Below are positions 1 to 8,806 of a DNA stretch of 64,000 nt, one piece after another. The first letter of the stretch is position 1, and each line of letters opens with the position of its first letter. Both the position numbers and the translations under genes were made by a program. This DNA is from Mechercharimyces sp. CAU 1602 (GTDB taxonomy: Bacteria; Bacillota; Bacilli; Thermoactinomycetales; JANTPT01). The notes beneath the pieces are model-generated. The model was not told where the DNA came from, ran no database searches, and worked only from the letters and a program-made list of their open reading frames with translations. The DNA is taken from positions 964,513 to 1,028,512 of the forward strand of contig NZ_JANTPT010000001.1 of the NCBI RefSeq assembly GCF_024753565.1, read 5' to 3'.

Positions 1-164
1 CAAAAGAGAAATTACAATACCTTCTCCAGATGTGTGAGCAAGGAAAGATTCGGTCAATGATTGATCGTCGTTATTCATTAGAGGAAGTGGTAACAGCTCA
101 TCGGTATGTGGAGACGGGACGTAAGAAGGGGAATGTGATTCTCTCTATTTATGAAAGTAAATAA
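1..164 (+). CDS. C-terminal end of a zinc-type alcohol dehydrogenase / quinone oxidoreductase (MDR superfamily)
   Basis: The window opens inside this gene, so only the last 53 residues are visible, read from base 3 and ending at TAA 162-164. The tail reads IRSMIDRRYSLEEVVTAHRY followed by VETGRKKGNVILSI, the usual C-terminal signature of medium-chain dehydrogenase/reductase proteins of the quinone reductase type. There the final helix (sLEEvveAHry-e-g-k-GKvVl) closes the catalytic domain. The substrate cannot be told because the catalytic and nucleotide-binding parts lie outside the window. The gene converges on topB. Confidence 0.75.
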   Translation, partial: KEKLQYLLQMCEQGKIRSMIDRRYSLEEVVTAHRYVETGRKKGNVILSIYESK

Positions 165-167
165 AAT

Positions 168-205
168 GAAGAGCCCTCTATTTTCTTGGGATTAAAGAGC
201 TCTTC
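168..205. terminator. weak stem-loop between converging genes
   Basis: GAAGAGC at 168-174 pairs with GCTCTTC at 199-205, with CCC/GGG inside the loop. It sits exactly between the stop codons of the MDR gene and topB. Neither strand has a clean run of Ts, so termination is inferred mostly from position. Confidence 0.35.
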
Positions 206-212
206 TCACACA

Positions 213-2435
213 CTATTTGCTCTGTGTAAACTGCGGAATGATCTTTTGCTGTTTGGAATCATAAGTGAGGGCTGCGTCAAACTTCTTACCGCTCTTACTC
301 TTAAATCCTTTAAGTACTTGGGTTGCTTCACCTACAATCATTTTTTTCACAGAGCGTTTGGAAAGTGCTTTTCCACACCATTTGAAGGGGAGCAGAAAAG
401 AGCAGGTGCCTACCGAACAACGATACCCATTCTGCTCTTCAGTAATCTTCCCTTGCTCACAAAGCGGGCAAGCACCGAGAGAGGGGGTGTTAACACCAGC
501 TGTCTGTGATTTCACAGGTGTGGATTTTTTCTTTGGTTTCTTCTTAACAGGGGAAGGAGCCTCTGCTATGGGAGTAAATCTCCAAGAAGACGCTTGTCTT
601 TGTGCATGCTGAAGGAGATCGTTACATACCTTCTTCGATTGAGCGATAAAAGGTGCTGCCTCTTTTTCCCCTCTGCCAATCTGATGAAGGTATGTTTCCC
701 AAGAAGCGGTCATCATGGGCGAAGTAATCAAGTGATCGCCAATAGCTTCGATCAGGACACGTCCTTTAGCGGTTACAAATATTTCATTTTTGTGGTTTTC
801 GATGTAGCTTCTCTGCTGTAAGGTATCAATAATGGAAGCACGTGTTGCGGGTGTACCAATACTAAGCTCAGTCTTTTTGAAACGCTTTTTATCTTTATCT
901 TCGATATAGTCGTATGCATTTTTCATCACATTGATCATCTGTCCGGCGGTAATACGAGGCTTAGGCTGTGTGATTTTCTCTTTGATTTCTACTTGTGTCA
1001 CTCTACCCTGTTCGCCTTTATCTAGTGAAGGCAGAGCAATCTCGTCTTCATTTCCTTTCTTTTTTTCTTCTTTTTCTTCCCCTCCAAAAACAACTTTCCA
1101 CCCTAGATCGACCAATTGTTTTCCCTTGGTACGAAAAAATGCGCGCTCTGAAACGACTGTAATAATCTCGGTGGTATCGTAAAGTGCATCAGGGTAATGG
1201 GCGGCGATTAACCGCTGTGCCACTAGCTCATAGATGTTTCGCTCATCAGTCCCCATTTTCGCAAGCAGTGGTACTTTTTCGGTGGGAATGATGGCATAAT
1301 GATCTTCAATCTTAGATGGATTACAAAAGCGCTTATCTTGAAGTAGTGAAGTAGGTTTCTTAGGTGGCGGGACAAAATCAGGGAAAATCCGTTTTTGCTG
1401 AAACTGTTGTAAAATATCTGCGAATGAGTCGATCTCTTCAGCGGAGACAAACGCACTGTTTGTTCGAGGGTAACTAATGAGTGATTTTTCGTAAAGAGAT
1501 TGTGCGATCTTCAATGTTTGCGAAGGCGGATATTTGAAACGACGATTGGCTGTCGTCTGCAAACTGTTCAGGTCGAAAAGTTTCGGTGGACGAATTACCT
1601 GTCTCTCTTTTTTTATGTCGGTGATGATAGCCTCTTGATCATGACAAAACTCTTTTACCCTTAGCGCTTGCGCTTTCTTTGCAATCCGGTCGCTATCTTC
1701 GAGAAATAGTTTACCTTCATATATTTTCTCATTCATATTAAAGGTAGCAAATACTTCGTAATAGGGGGTAGGCACATGTTGTTCAATTGCTATTTCTCGA
1801 TCATAGAGTAAGCGTAACAGAGCGGTTTGCACGCGCCCGACAGAAAACACCTCTTTTCCAATCCCTGCACGCTGTAACAGTAACGTATACGTGCGGCTAC
1901 CATTCATCCCAATCATCCAATCAGAGATGGCACGAGCTTGTGCTTCTTGAAAGAGAGGATAAGTCTCTTTTCCGTCTTTAAGCTGGAGGAATGCTTTTTT
2001 GATGGCGGCATCTGTTAACGACGATGTCCAGAGACGTTCGATTGGCTTGCGATTTTTCGCTAACATCAGGGGAAGGCGAGCGATCGCTTCTCCTTCTCGT
2101 GCGGGGTCGGTGGCGATAATAACACTGGTCACCTCAGGATCATTCACATATTGTTTTATCAATTGGAAGCTCTTCGCCTTACTTTTCTCCACCTTGTATT
2201 TTAGTGTTTCAGGAAGGATGGGTAGTTGTTGTAAGCTCCATCGTTTATAGACAGGGTCGATTTCGTGTGGTTCTTGCAAACGCACAATATGTCCGTAACA
2301 GGTGACAAATACAGCTCCTTGCGGGAAAGCCGTGCAAGGTTTAATACGAATGGAATCTCTGCTTTTTGTTTGAATAGGAAAGCAGGCAGCTAGTTTTCGC
2401 ATCTGATCTGGTTTTTCGGTGATGACAAGTTTCAT
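213..2435 (-). CDS. topB: DNA topoisomerase III (type IA)
   Basis: A 740-residue type IA topoisomerase that passes single strands through a transient 5'-phosphotyrosyl break to decatenate and relax negatively supercoiled DNA. The N-terminal TOPRIM fold shows the opening MKLVITEKPD and the metal-binding stretch DPAREGE at residues 110-116. The third position is Ala where many relatives have Gly or Asp. The active-site tyrosine lies in SLISYPRTNS (Tyr322). After the main domain (to about residue 610) comes a basic linker (PVKKKPKKKSTPVK) and a C-terminal topoisomerase zinc-ribbon-like segment with CPLC and CSVGTC. The start ATG has GGGAGGGGAG in front. It is monocistronic, divergent from the SAM-riboswitch gene. 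Confidence 0.95.
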   Translation of the reverse strand: MKLVITEKPDQMRKLAACFPIQTKSRDSIRIKPCTAFPQGAVFVTCYGHIVRLQEPHEIDPVYKRWSLQQLPILPETLKYKVEKSKAKSFQLIKQYVNDPEVTSVIIATDPAREGEAIARLPLMLAKNRKPIERLWTSSLTDAAIKKAFLQLKDGKETYPLFQEAQARAISDWMIGMNGSRTYTLLLQRAGIGKEVFSVGRVQTALLRLLYDREIAIEQHVPTPYYEVFATFNMNEKIYEGKLFLEDSDRIAKKAQALRVKEFCHDQEAIITDIKKERQVIRPPKLFDLNSLQTTANRRFKYPPSQTLKIAQSLYEKSLISYPRTNSAFVSAEEIDSFADILQQFQQKRIFPDFVPPPKKPTSLLQDKRFCNPSKIEDHYAIIPTEKVPLLAKMGTDERNIYELVAQRLIAAHYPDALYDTTEIITVVSERAFFRTKGKQLVDLGWKVVFGGEEKEEKKKGNEDEIALPSLDKGEQGRVTQVEIKEKITQPKPRITAGQMINVMKNAYDYIEDKDKKRFKKTELSIGTPATRASIIDTLQQRSYIENHKNEIFVTAKGRVLIEAIGDHLITSPMMTASWETYLHQIGRGEKEAAPFIAQSKKVCNDLLQHAQRQASSWRFTPIAEAPSPVKKKPKKKSTPVKSQTAGVNTPSLGACPLCEQGKITEEQNGYRCSVGTCSFLLPFKWCGKALSKRSVKKMIVGEATQVLKGFKSKSGKKFDAALTYDSKQQKIIPQFTQSK

Positions 2436-2555
2436 GTATGGCTCCCCTCCCGTATATATGTTCTTTTACTAGTGTACAACAAAGTAACGTTGAAGAGGAA
2501 AAGGGTTTGGTACCATGTGGGAAGCGCCCGTTTTGCTCTATGAGAATATTTTCCT

Positions 2556-2584
2556 TTGACAAGTATAGTCGAACGATTTACAGT
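2556..2584 (+). promoter_or_regulatory. sigma-A promoter for the SAM riboswitch transcript
   Basis: TTGACA at 2556-2561 and TACAGT at 2579-2584 are 17 bases apart, about 30 bases upstream of the riboswitch aptamer. Confidence 0.7.
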
Positions 2585-2618
2585 AGAGAAAGCTGTTAAG
2601 AATTGAATATGACATATC

Positions 2619-2800
2619 TTCTTATCCAGAGAGGTGGAGGGACTGGCCCTATGAAACCTCGGCAACGGACTCTGTGCGTAGAGTGCTGTGCCAACTCCAG
2701 CAAGCGAAGTGAATTCGTTTGAGAGATGAGAAGAGGAATGCTTACATATCGTTTAGCTCATGTAAGACAACCTCTTCTTGTCGGGAAGAGGTTGTCTTTT
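2619..2800 (+). ncRNA. SAM-I riboswitch (S-box leader) with terminator
   Basis: The aptamer (2619-2735) carries the S-box landmarks in order: CTTATCCAGAGAGGTGGAGG, then GGACTGGCCC, TGAAACC, CGGCAAC, GTGCCAACTCCAGCAAG and the closing GAGAGATGAGAAG. Downstream, GACAACCTCTTC (2766-2777) pairs with GAAGAGGTTGTC (2785-2796) and is followed by a T run, forming a rho-independent terminator. The 3' edge of the aptamer (GAAGAGG) can compete for the CCTCTTC arm. With S-adenosylmethionine bound the terminator should form and the downstream carrier be switched off. The OFF logic is inferred from the family. Confidence 0.95.
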
Positions 2801-2837
2801 TCTTGTGGCTATCATTTTCTAATTGAGGTGGATCATT

Positions 2838-4169
2838 ATGAAACAATCAGAAGGTAAAGCAGTAGCACTCCTCCCCTTAGCCGTATTTTTATTACTCTTT
2901 GTGGGGGTAGGTATTGTATCAGGTGATTTTTATAAACTACCAGCGCTTGTGGCGATTGTGATCGCTTTGGCTGTAGCAGTTATGGTAAATGGGAAAGAAA
3001 AATTGGGGGATAAGATTGAACGCATAGCCACAGGGGCAGGGCATCCTGATCTCATTATGATGGTCTTTATTTTCTTATTAGCCGGTGCTTTTAGTGCGAC
3101 TGCAAGTGGGATGGGAGCTGTGGAAGCAACGGTAAACTTGGCACTCACCTGGATACCCCAACATTTACTTCTAGTCGGTCTATTTGTAATTGCCGGATTC
3201 ATCTCCCTTTCGATGGGCACATCGATGGGCACCATTGCTGCTCTCGCACCGATCGGTGTTGGACTTAGCGCACAGACAGAGCTTTCATTGGCACTGGTGA
3301 TGGCAACTGTAGTCGGAGGGGCCATGTTTGGTGACAACCTGTCTATCATTTCCGACACGACGATTGCGGCGGTACGCACGCAACAAACTAAAATGAGTGA
3401 TAAATTTAAAGCGAATTTTTGGATTGTATTGCCGGCTGCCGTATTTACAATGCTGCTTCTGTTTTTTCTCGGGGCAGGCAATACGTCCACTGTTGCTACG
3501 GGTCAATTTCATTTCATAAAGGTGTTACCTTATATTGGAGTCTTGCTGGCTGCACTATGGGGGTTAAATGTGATTGCTGTTTTGGCTGGAGGAATCCTGC
3601 TGTCAGTCTTCATCGGTTGGTGGGATGGAAGTTTTACAGTAGGCAATGTGGCACAGACGGTATCTGAAGGAATGTTGGGGATGTCTGAGTTAATCGTTCT
3701 TTCTATGCTGATCGGTGGAATGGTGGAACTCATTCGTGCCAATGGAGGATTACAATACTTACTGGATGGCATTCTTCGCCGCGTTCACTCCAGAAAAGGT
3801 GCGGAAGCAGGGATCGCCGGTATTGTCAGCCTGGCTAACGTAGCGACTGCTAATAACACGATTTCCATACTATTCGCAGGACCTGTCGCTAAAGAGATCG
3901 CTGATAGATATGATGTTGATAAGCGTAAATCTGCCAGCATCCTCGATATCTTTTCTTGTGCTGTGCAAGGTCTTCTCCCGTATGGAGCACAAATGCTTCT
4001 TGTTGCCAATACGGCAGGTGTCTCCCCTTTAACCATTCTCCCTTACGCTTTTTATCCACTCCTGATCGGCGTTTGTGGCATCCTCGCTATCATCTTTAGC
4101 CTACCACGTCTGGAGGGAAAGAAAAGAGAGAAAAAGGTGGCTTCCGCTGAGGTGGTTGTTAACCAGTAA
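2838..4169 (+). CDS. NhaC-family carrier under SAM-riboswitch control, probable methionine transporter (MetT type)
   Basis: A 443-residue integral membrane protein with about eleven hydrophobic segments. It has the hallmarks of the NhaC Na+/H+ antiporter family, including SLSMGTSMGTIAALAPIGVG and GGAMFGDNLSIISDTTIAA. NhaC-like proteins placed behind S-box leaders have been proposed in comparative-genomic work to be methionine importers (MetT), and the riboswitch directly upstream supports that over plain Na+/H+ exchange. AGGTGG at 2826-2831 sits seven bases before ATG 2838. An in-frame TTG at 2823 overlaps this ribosome site and is not the start. Its substrate is inferred from regulation only. 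Confidence 0.85.
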   Translation: MKQSEGKAVALLPLAVFLLLFVGVGIVSGDFYKLPALVAIVIALAVAVMVNGKEKLGDKIERIATGAGHPDLIMMVFIFLLAGAFSATASGMGAVEATVNLALTWIPQHLLLVGLFVIAGFISLSMGTSMGTIAALAPIGVGLSAQTELSLALVMATVVGGAMFGDNLSIISDTTIAAVRTQQTKMSDKFKANFWIVLPAAVFTMLLLFFLGAGNTSTVATGQFHFIKVLPYIGVLLAALWGLNVIAVLAGGILLSVFIGWWDGSFTVGNVAQTVSEGMLGMSELIVLSMLIGGMVELIRANGGLQYLLDGILRRVHSRKGAEAGIAGIVSLANVATANNTISILFAGPVAKEIADRYDVDKRKSASILDIFSCAVQGLLPYGAQMLLVANTAGVSPLTILPYAFYPLLIGVCGILAIIFSLPRLEGKKREKKVASAEVVVNQ

Positions 4170-4209
4170 GAGAATGTGATAGGTATAGTCAAATACGAAG
4201 AGATTCTAC

Positions 4210-4250
4210 AACCTCGTTTCAGCATTTAGCTGGGAGGAGGTTATTTTTTT
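4210..4250 (+). terminator. rho-independent terminator after the NhaC-family gene
   Basis: AACCTC (4210-4215) pairs with GAGGTT (4237-4242), with an inner CAGC/GCTG stem, followed by ATTTTTTT. Confidence 0.7.
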
Positions 4251-4354
4251 GTTATCCTTTTTTCTTTAATAGGAGGATTTTAGTGAGTTATGGAGAATTT
4301 TGTATTTAGAGAAGATGTGGGGTTATTGCGTATGTAAACAACAAAGAGGAAGTG

Positions 4355-7354
4355 ATGCTTTTGAGAGATATAAATAATTTAATTAGTTATTGGATTAAAA
4401 GTATTGAGGATGGGGATCAACTAAACTTTGATGAGGATAGGCTGGACTTTATTGAAGTCCCGACGAATGAAATTAAAGTTGGAGAACTATTCCCCTCTTC
4501 CTTTGAAGCAGTATCTAAAAAATTTGATAAATGGAATGAAAACGTTGATGTGTTTATTTGTCCGTGTCCACAGTATAGAGAAAATCATAGTAAAAAGAAG
4601 AAAAGTTTAATTTTCCCACTTGTTATCCCAGCTAAGCTTGATGAGAGTGGTTCTTTACATCCACATAAAGAAGTGGCTCCTTTCATTCCGCGAAAATACT
4701 TAGAACCGACTGAACATTCTAGTTCAATTGGTGAAAATTATGATGCAGAAAGTTATAGGAGATTAAATCCGCATTCAGAAGAAGGAACTTGGGAAATGGT
4801 TTATAGAGATGCTCAGTCTTTAGTTAATAAAGTAGTAGGGCAGAAGGTAATAGTGGATGGGTATAGACCATTATCTCATAGTATGATTTGGTTTGGTAGG
4901 ATTTCAAACATGGCGACTTATCAAATTAGGCAGTGCTATTCGGATATGAAGAAGAAGGGAGAGTATTCACCTTTGCTCCACAGACTTATAGACGCACCTG
5001 TGGGTGAGAAACAAACTTTTTTAAAAAATCATGATCAATTTAGCAGTTTACACTTTGGACAAATGACAAATCAATATTCACTAACAGACTCACAAAGGAA
5101 GGCTTTACATCACTTCTTCGCCTTAGAAGAGGGTCAACTTCTTGCTGTGAACGGTCCACCTGGGACGGGGAAAACTACCCTGCTTCAGAGTATTGTTTCA
5201 TCTGCATGGATACAATCAGCATTAACTGAAGATGAGCCTCCATTAATTTTAGCTACATCAAGTAATAATAAAGCGATAGAAAATATCTTGGACAGCTTTA
5301 AGGCAGCTCTTCCTTCTGATGGAAGTCAAGAAATACTATCGAAGAGATGGATCGAGGGTTTAAGCAGCTATGGCTTATTCTGTATTGCACAAAGCAAGTA
5401 TGATAAGTATGATGGTCTGCATCCTCTTTTTACTCGGAAATATAATAATCAAAGTCGAAAAATGGATATTTTAGGATATCATTCAGATTTTGAGAAAGAG
5501 AATATTGATCAAAAGGTAGACTTATATTTAAAGAATTGCTCAAGTTATCTAAATAAGAATATTGACGATTTAAATGATGCTAAAGTTGAGATATATAGAA
5601 TGCTAGAGGATACATGCCAGCAGATCGTTAAAATAACAACGTTGTATACTGAGAAGAAAAAAATGGATGATAGATTGTACAATGAATATGGATCAATACA
5701 TCAGTTAGGATTGTGTGTGGATAAACATACGAAAGAAGAAGAGGGAAAATATCATGCTTATCAGGAATCAAAAGAATTGTATAGTAACTGGCTTAATCAT
5801 GTGAAAAAGCGTTCATTTTTTCATTCTCTCATAGGATATCTACAAAAAATAGATAATGAGATATTTTTACGAGAGAATAAAGCGAATCTCATTTCTTCTA
5901 GTAAGTCACTTAAGGATAAATATATAAGACAACTAATTCAAAGGGAAGAAATGAAATGTTTATCAGAATATGAGTCGTATCGCGAACAGAGAGTTGAGAT
6001 GGTGGCTTTTAAGGAAAGGCTTCTTCTGATGAGAAGGGAGTGGAGTGATTGGAGAAATCAAAACAATATTAATGATGAGTCTGAAGCCTCAATGTTTAAA
6101 ATATTAGACGAAAAGCTTCGTTTTCAAGCATTTTTATTGGCGACCCACTATTGGGAAGCACGCTGGTTGATGGATGTTAATGCAGGGTTGGATAAAAACG
6201 ATTATCAAAGATGGAAAAGATACGCTAAATTGACTCCCTGTGTGGTAGCTACAATGAGTTCAGCACCTGGTTTCTTTAAAACCTCCTCTTACCCAGAAGA
6301 ATATCTTTATGGCTCAATTGATTTATTAATTGTAGATGAGGCAGGACAAGTTAAACCGGAGCAAGCAGGAACTGTGTTGGCATTGGCTAAAAAAGCTGTA
6401 ATAGTTGGAGATACTGAACAATTAGAGCCGATTGCAGGTGTTAATGCTCATGTTGACGAAGGAAATATAAAAAAATATGCAATACAGACATTTACTGAGA
6501 TAGATTCATTTCATAAGAGTGGACTATCTGCTTCACAAGGTAATTTGATGAGATTGGCGCAGAGAATAAGTCGATTTGGGGAACATGAGGAGTTAGGAGG
6601 CATGCTCTTAAGAGAACATTATCGATGTCGTGAGGATATCATTCAGTACAGTAACGAATTATGTTATCAAGGAAGGTTGATTCCCAAGAAGAAAAATCCA
6701 GAAAAAGGAGAAGAGAAATATAGAGATATTCCTATGCTGGGTTTTGTGAATGTGGAAGGCGAAGCAGAGAAAATAGTTAGTAGTTGGCAAAACAAGCGAG
6801 AAGCAGTCTCGATTGCGTATTGGATAAACAAAAATAAAAAATTACTTACAGACTACGATTCTAATTTGGCGAATGTAATAGCTGTGGTTACACCTTATAA
6901 GCAGCAGGCGAGGTTGATCACAAGATACCTTAAATCGGAGTTTCGTATTGATAACTTAACGATTAACACAGTACATGCTCTCCAAGGCGCAGAAAAAGAT
7001 ATTATCATATTTTCACCTACATTTTCTGGTGAAAAATGCAAAAATCAGATTCCTTTTTACGATAAGACAAAGAACCTTCTCAACGTCGCAGTGTCGAGAG
7101 CAAAAGAATCGTTTTTAGTATTTGGTGATAAAGAAACTTTTGGTCGTTATCCCAATAGCCCATCATTTTTGTTAAATAGACGTGTAAATTCAGTTTCATC
7201 TTTTGATGATAGTGATCTGAAAGCCGTCGATCAAATTGTAAATAAAAACAAAGAAACTGTTAAGAAAGGCATAAGTAAGAGTATTCTTGTTGCTGAAACA
7301 GTAAATATCGCAGACCATGGATCAACGATTTATAATCAAAATATTAAAAGGTGA
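4355..7354 (+). CDS. large superfamily 1 helicase (Upf1/DNA2-like, AAA_11/AAA_12 type)
   Basis: A 999-residue protein with a complete SF1B helicase core. Walker A NGPPGTGKTTLL is near residue 266. Motif II LLIVDEAGQV is near 660, motif III VGDTEQLEPI near 687, motif V TVHALQGAEKDIII near 871, and motif VI LNVAVSRAKESF near 909. The roughly 380 residues between motifs I and II are a long charged, probably coiled-coil insertion. The N-terminal 200 residues match nothing I recognise. After motif VI the chain ends in VNIADHGSTIYNQNIKR, a motif echoed at the start of the next gene's product. AAAGAGGA (4343-4350) precedes ATG 4355; GTG 4352 is too close. Three 60-base lines counted by eye gave about 33% G+C, against about 48% for two flanking lines, so horizontal transfer is likely. 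No nuclease motif was seen. Confidence 0.9.
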   Translation: MLLRDINNLISYWIKSIEDGDQLNFDEDRLDFIEVPTNEIKVGELFPSSFEAVSKKFDKWNENVDVFICPCPQYRENHSKKKKSLIFPLVIPAKLDESGSLHPHKEVAPFIPRKYLEPTEHSSSIGENYDAESYRRLNPHSEEGTWEMVYRDAQSLVNKVVGQKVIVDGYRPLSHSMIWFGRISNMATYQIRQCYSDMKKKGEYSPLLHRLIDAPVGEKQTFLKNHDQFSSLHFGQMTNQYSLTDSQRKALHHFFALEEGQLLAVNGPPGTGKTTLLQSIVSSAWIQSALTEDEPPLILATSSNNKAIENILDSFKAALPSDGSQEILSKRWIEGLSSYGLFCIAQSKYDKYDGLHPLFTRKYNNQSRKMDILGYHSDFEKENIDQKVDLYLKNCSSYLNKNIDDLNDAKVEIYRMLEDTCQQIVKITTLYTEKKKMDDRLYNEYGSIHQLGLCVDKHTKEEEGKYHAYQESKELYSNWLNHVKKRSFFHSLIGYLQKIDNEIFLRENKANLISSSKSLKDKYIRQLIQREEMKCLSEYESYREQRVEMVAFKERLLLMRREWSDWRNQNNINDESEASMFKILDEKLRFQAFLLATHYWEARWLMDVNAGLDKNDYQRWKRYAKLTPCVVATMSSAPGFFKTSSYPEEYLYGSIDLLIVDEAGQVKPEQAGTVLALAKKAVIVGDTEQLEPIAGVNAHVDEGNIKKYAIQTFTEIDSFHKSGLSASQGNLMRLAQRISRFGEHEELGGMLLREHYRCREDIIQYSNELCYQGRLIPKKKNPEKGEEKYRDIPMLGFVNVEGEAEKIVSSWQNKREAVSIAYWINKNKKLLTDYDSNLANVIAVVTPYKQQARLITRYLKSEFRIDNLTINTVHALQGAEKDIIIFSPTFSGEKCKNQIPFYDKTKNLLNVAVSRAKESFLVFGDKETFGRYPNSPSFLLNRRVNSVSSFDDSDLKAVDQIVNKNKETVKKGISKSILVAETVNIADHGSTIYNQNIKR

Positions 7355-7366
7355 GGGGATGGGAGT

Positions 7367-7732
7367 ATGAATAAAAATAATCCCGAGGAAAATATAGTTT
7401 TTAATGTGAATGCTGGAAATATGAACTATGCGAATCATGGTTCAATAATTCATTCTCATTCAATTAATGTGTCTCATGACAGTACCACCTTTAAAAGGCT
7501 AATTGAAGATTTGCATCAGCATGCACTTGTGATAGATAGCATTAGTGAAGATAAAAGAAAAGAGGCAATTGAAATATTGAAGTTAATAAGCGAGGGTCAT
7601 CGTAGCAAAAAGTCACGTACCCGTAGGGTAATTCAGACTTTGGAAGAGTGGCAATCAGTTTTTGGAGCCGCATCAGGAATTGGAAGTATCTCTTCAGTAA
7701 TATTGACCTACGTTCGACCTTTAATGGAGTGA
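7367..7732 (+). CDS. small helicase-partner protein of unknown function
   Basis: A 121-residue protein beginning 12 bases after the helicase stop, with GGGGATGGGAG as ribosome site. It has three visible parts. An Asn/His/Ser-rich N-terminus contains NMNYANHGSIIHSHSINVS, which resembles the helicase C-terminus (NIADHGSTI). A charged helical middle spans about residues 42-88 (FKRLIEDLHQHALVIDSISE onward). A C-terminal Gly/hydrophobic segment (GAASGIGSISSVILTYV) could touch a membrane or oligomerise. I do not recognise a named family. The coupling, shared motif and AT-rich composition suggest it acts with the helicase. The design of a short repeat tag plus helical domain recalls accessory proteins of bacterial conflict systems, but that is inference. 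Confidence 0.8.
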   Translation: MNKNNPEENIVFNVNAGNMNYANHGSIIHSHSINVSHDSTTFKRLIEDLHQHALVIDSISEDKRKEAIEILKLISEGHRSKKSRTRRVIQTLEEWQSVFGAASGIGSISSVILTYVRPLME

Positions 7733-7764
7733 TAGATAGAGCATGACATAAAGGGAACCATTAG

Positions 7765-7795
7765 AAAAAACCCGCTCCTAAGCGGGCTTTTTCTA
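7765..7795. terminator. bidirectional terminator
   Basis: CCCGCT (7771-7776) pairs with AGCGGG (7781-7786), flanked by AAAAAA on the left and TTTTT on the right. It can therefore end both the helicase unit and coaA, whose stop codon overlaps its edge. Confidence 0.85.
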
Positions 7796-8743
7796 TATCT
7801 TTCGTAGATGGATCTGTTCGATGGAGTGATCTCTTGCTTTTTTTAAGATGATATCACCGCGGCGGCGGGTAGGTTCAATATTTTCTTTTAGGTTGACATA
7901 GTTAATACGATTCCAGATGTCAGTGGCAATGCTTTCTGCTTCTTCATCGCTGAGGGTGGCGAAGCGATGGAAATAGGAATCGGGGTCGCTAAAGGAGGTA
8001 GCGCGTAGTTTTTTGAAGCGATCAGTATACCACGAGTGTAGATCTTCTTCTTTAGCGTCTACATAGATAGATAAGTCGAAGAAGTCGGAGACGAAAACGC
8101 TAGGTAATGAAGTGCCTTCTTCGTTTTGCGGGACTTGTAGGACGTTGATCCCCTCTACGATTACGATATCGGGTTGGTATATATACTGTTTCTTACTTTC
8201 CAGTACATCGTAGACATGGTGGGAGTAGAGGGGAACTTCTACCTCTTTTTCAATTCCTGCTTTTAATTGATCGAGACAGGCGATGAGGGCTGGGAGATTA
8301 AAGCTCTCGGGGAATCCTTTGCGTTCCATTAGTCCTTTCTCTTCTAAGACAGCGTTGGGATAGAGAAATCCATCAGTGGTGATGATCTCTACTGATGGAT
8401 GGTTGGGCCACCGAGCAAGAAGTGCACGGATGATGCGGGCAGTGGTGCTTTTTCCAACTGCGACACTACCTGCAATGCCGATCATGTAAGGCACTTTGCG
8501 GGTACTTCTTGCGAAGAAATTGTCTGTAACAGCATGTAGTTGCTGGGATGCAGTTGTGTACAGATTGATAAGGCGTGTTAGAGGAAGGTAGATATTTTCT
8601 ACTTCGCTTATGGACACAGATTCATTGATGCCACGCAATTCCTCTAGCTCTGATTCGGTTATAGTCATGGGCGTATGAAAGCGCAGTTCTGCCCATTCTT
8701 CTTTGGAAAAAGTTAAGTACGGTGAAAAGGATTGCTTGTCCAT
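7793..8743 (-). CDS. coaA: type I pantothenate kinase
   Basis: A 316-residue bacterial type I pantothenate kinase that phosphorylates pantothenate with ATP, the first and usually rate-setting step of coenzyme A synthesis in the cytoplasm. The P-loop [16 protein letters not shown] lies near residue 90. It is followed by [13 protein letters not shown] and the [12 protein letters not shown] strand typical of the PRK/uridine-kinase fold. Length matches the family (about 310-320). AGGAGAG precedes the ATG. Many Bacillales instead carry type III CoaX; whether this genome has both cannot be seen here. Confidence 0.95.
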   Translation of the reverse strand: MDKQSFSPYLTFSKEEWAELRFHTPMTITESELEELRGINESVSISEVENIYLPLTRLINLYTTASQQLHAVTDNFFARSTRKVPYMIGIAGSVAVGKSTTARIIRALLARWPNHPSVEIITTDGFLYPNAVLEEKGLMERKGFPESFNLPALIACLDQLKAGIEKEVEVPLYSHHVYDVLESKKQYIYQPDIVIVEGINVLQVPQNEEGTSLPSVFVSDFFDLSIYVDAKEEDLHSWYTDRFKKLRATSFSDPDSYFHRFATLSDEEAESIATDIWNRINYVNLKENIEPTRRRGDIILKKARDHSIEQIHLRKI

Positions 8744-8806
8744 GCTACTCTCCTATTTAGCTCTATTCACCTTTATTCTACACCGGATAGAGAACTTGTG
8801 CTAGTT

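Noticed and set aside
4283-4309. Tiny frame (eight codons) with AGGAGGA in front, upstream of the SF1 helicase
   Set aside because: Too short to support as a gene; it may be the remnant of a gene start displaced by the AT-rich unit or a leader peptide, but nothing tests this.
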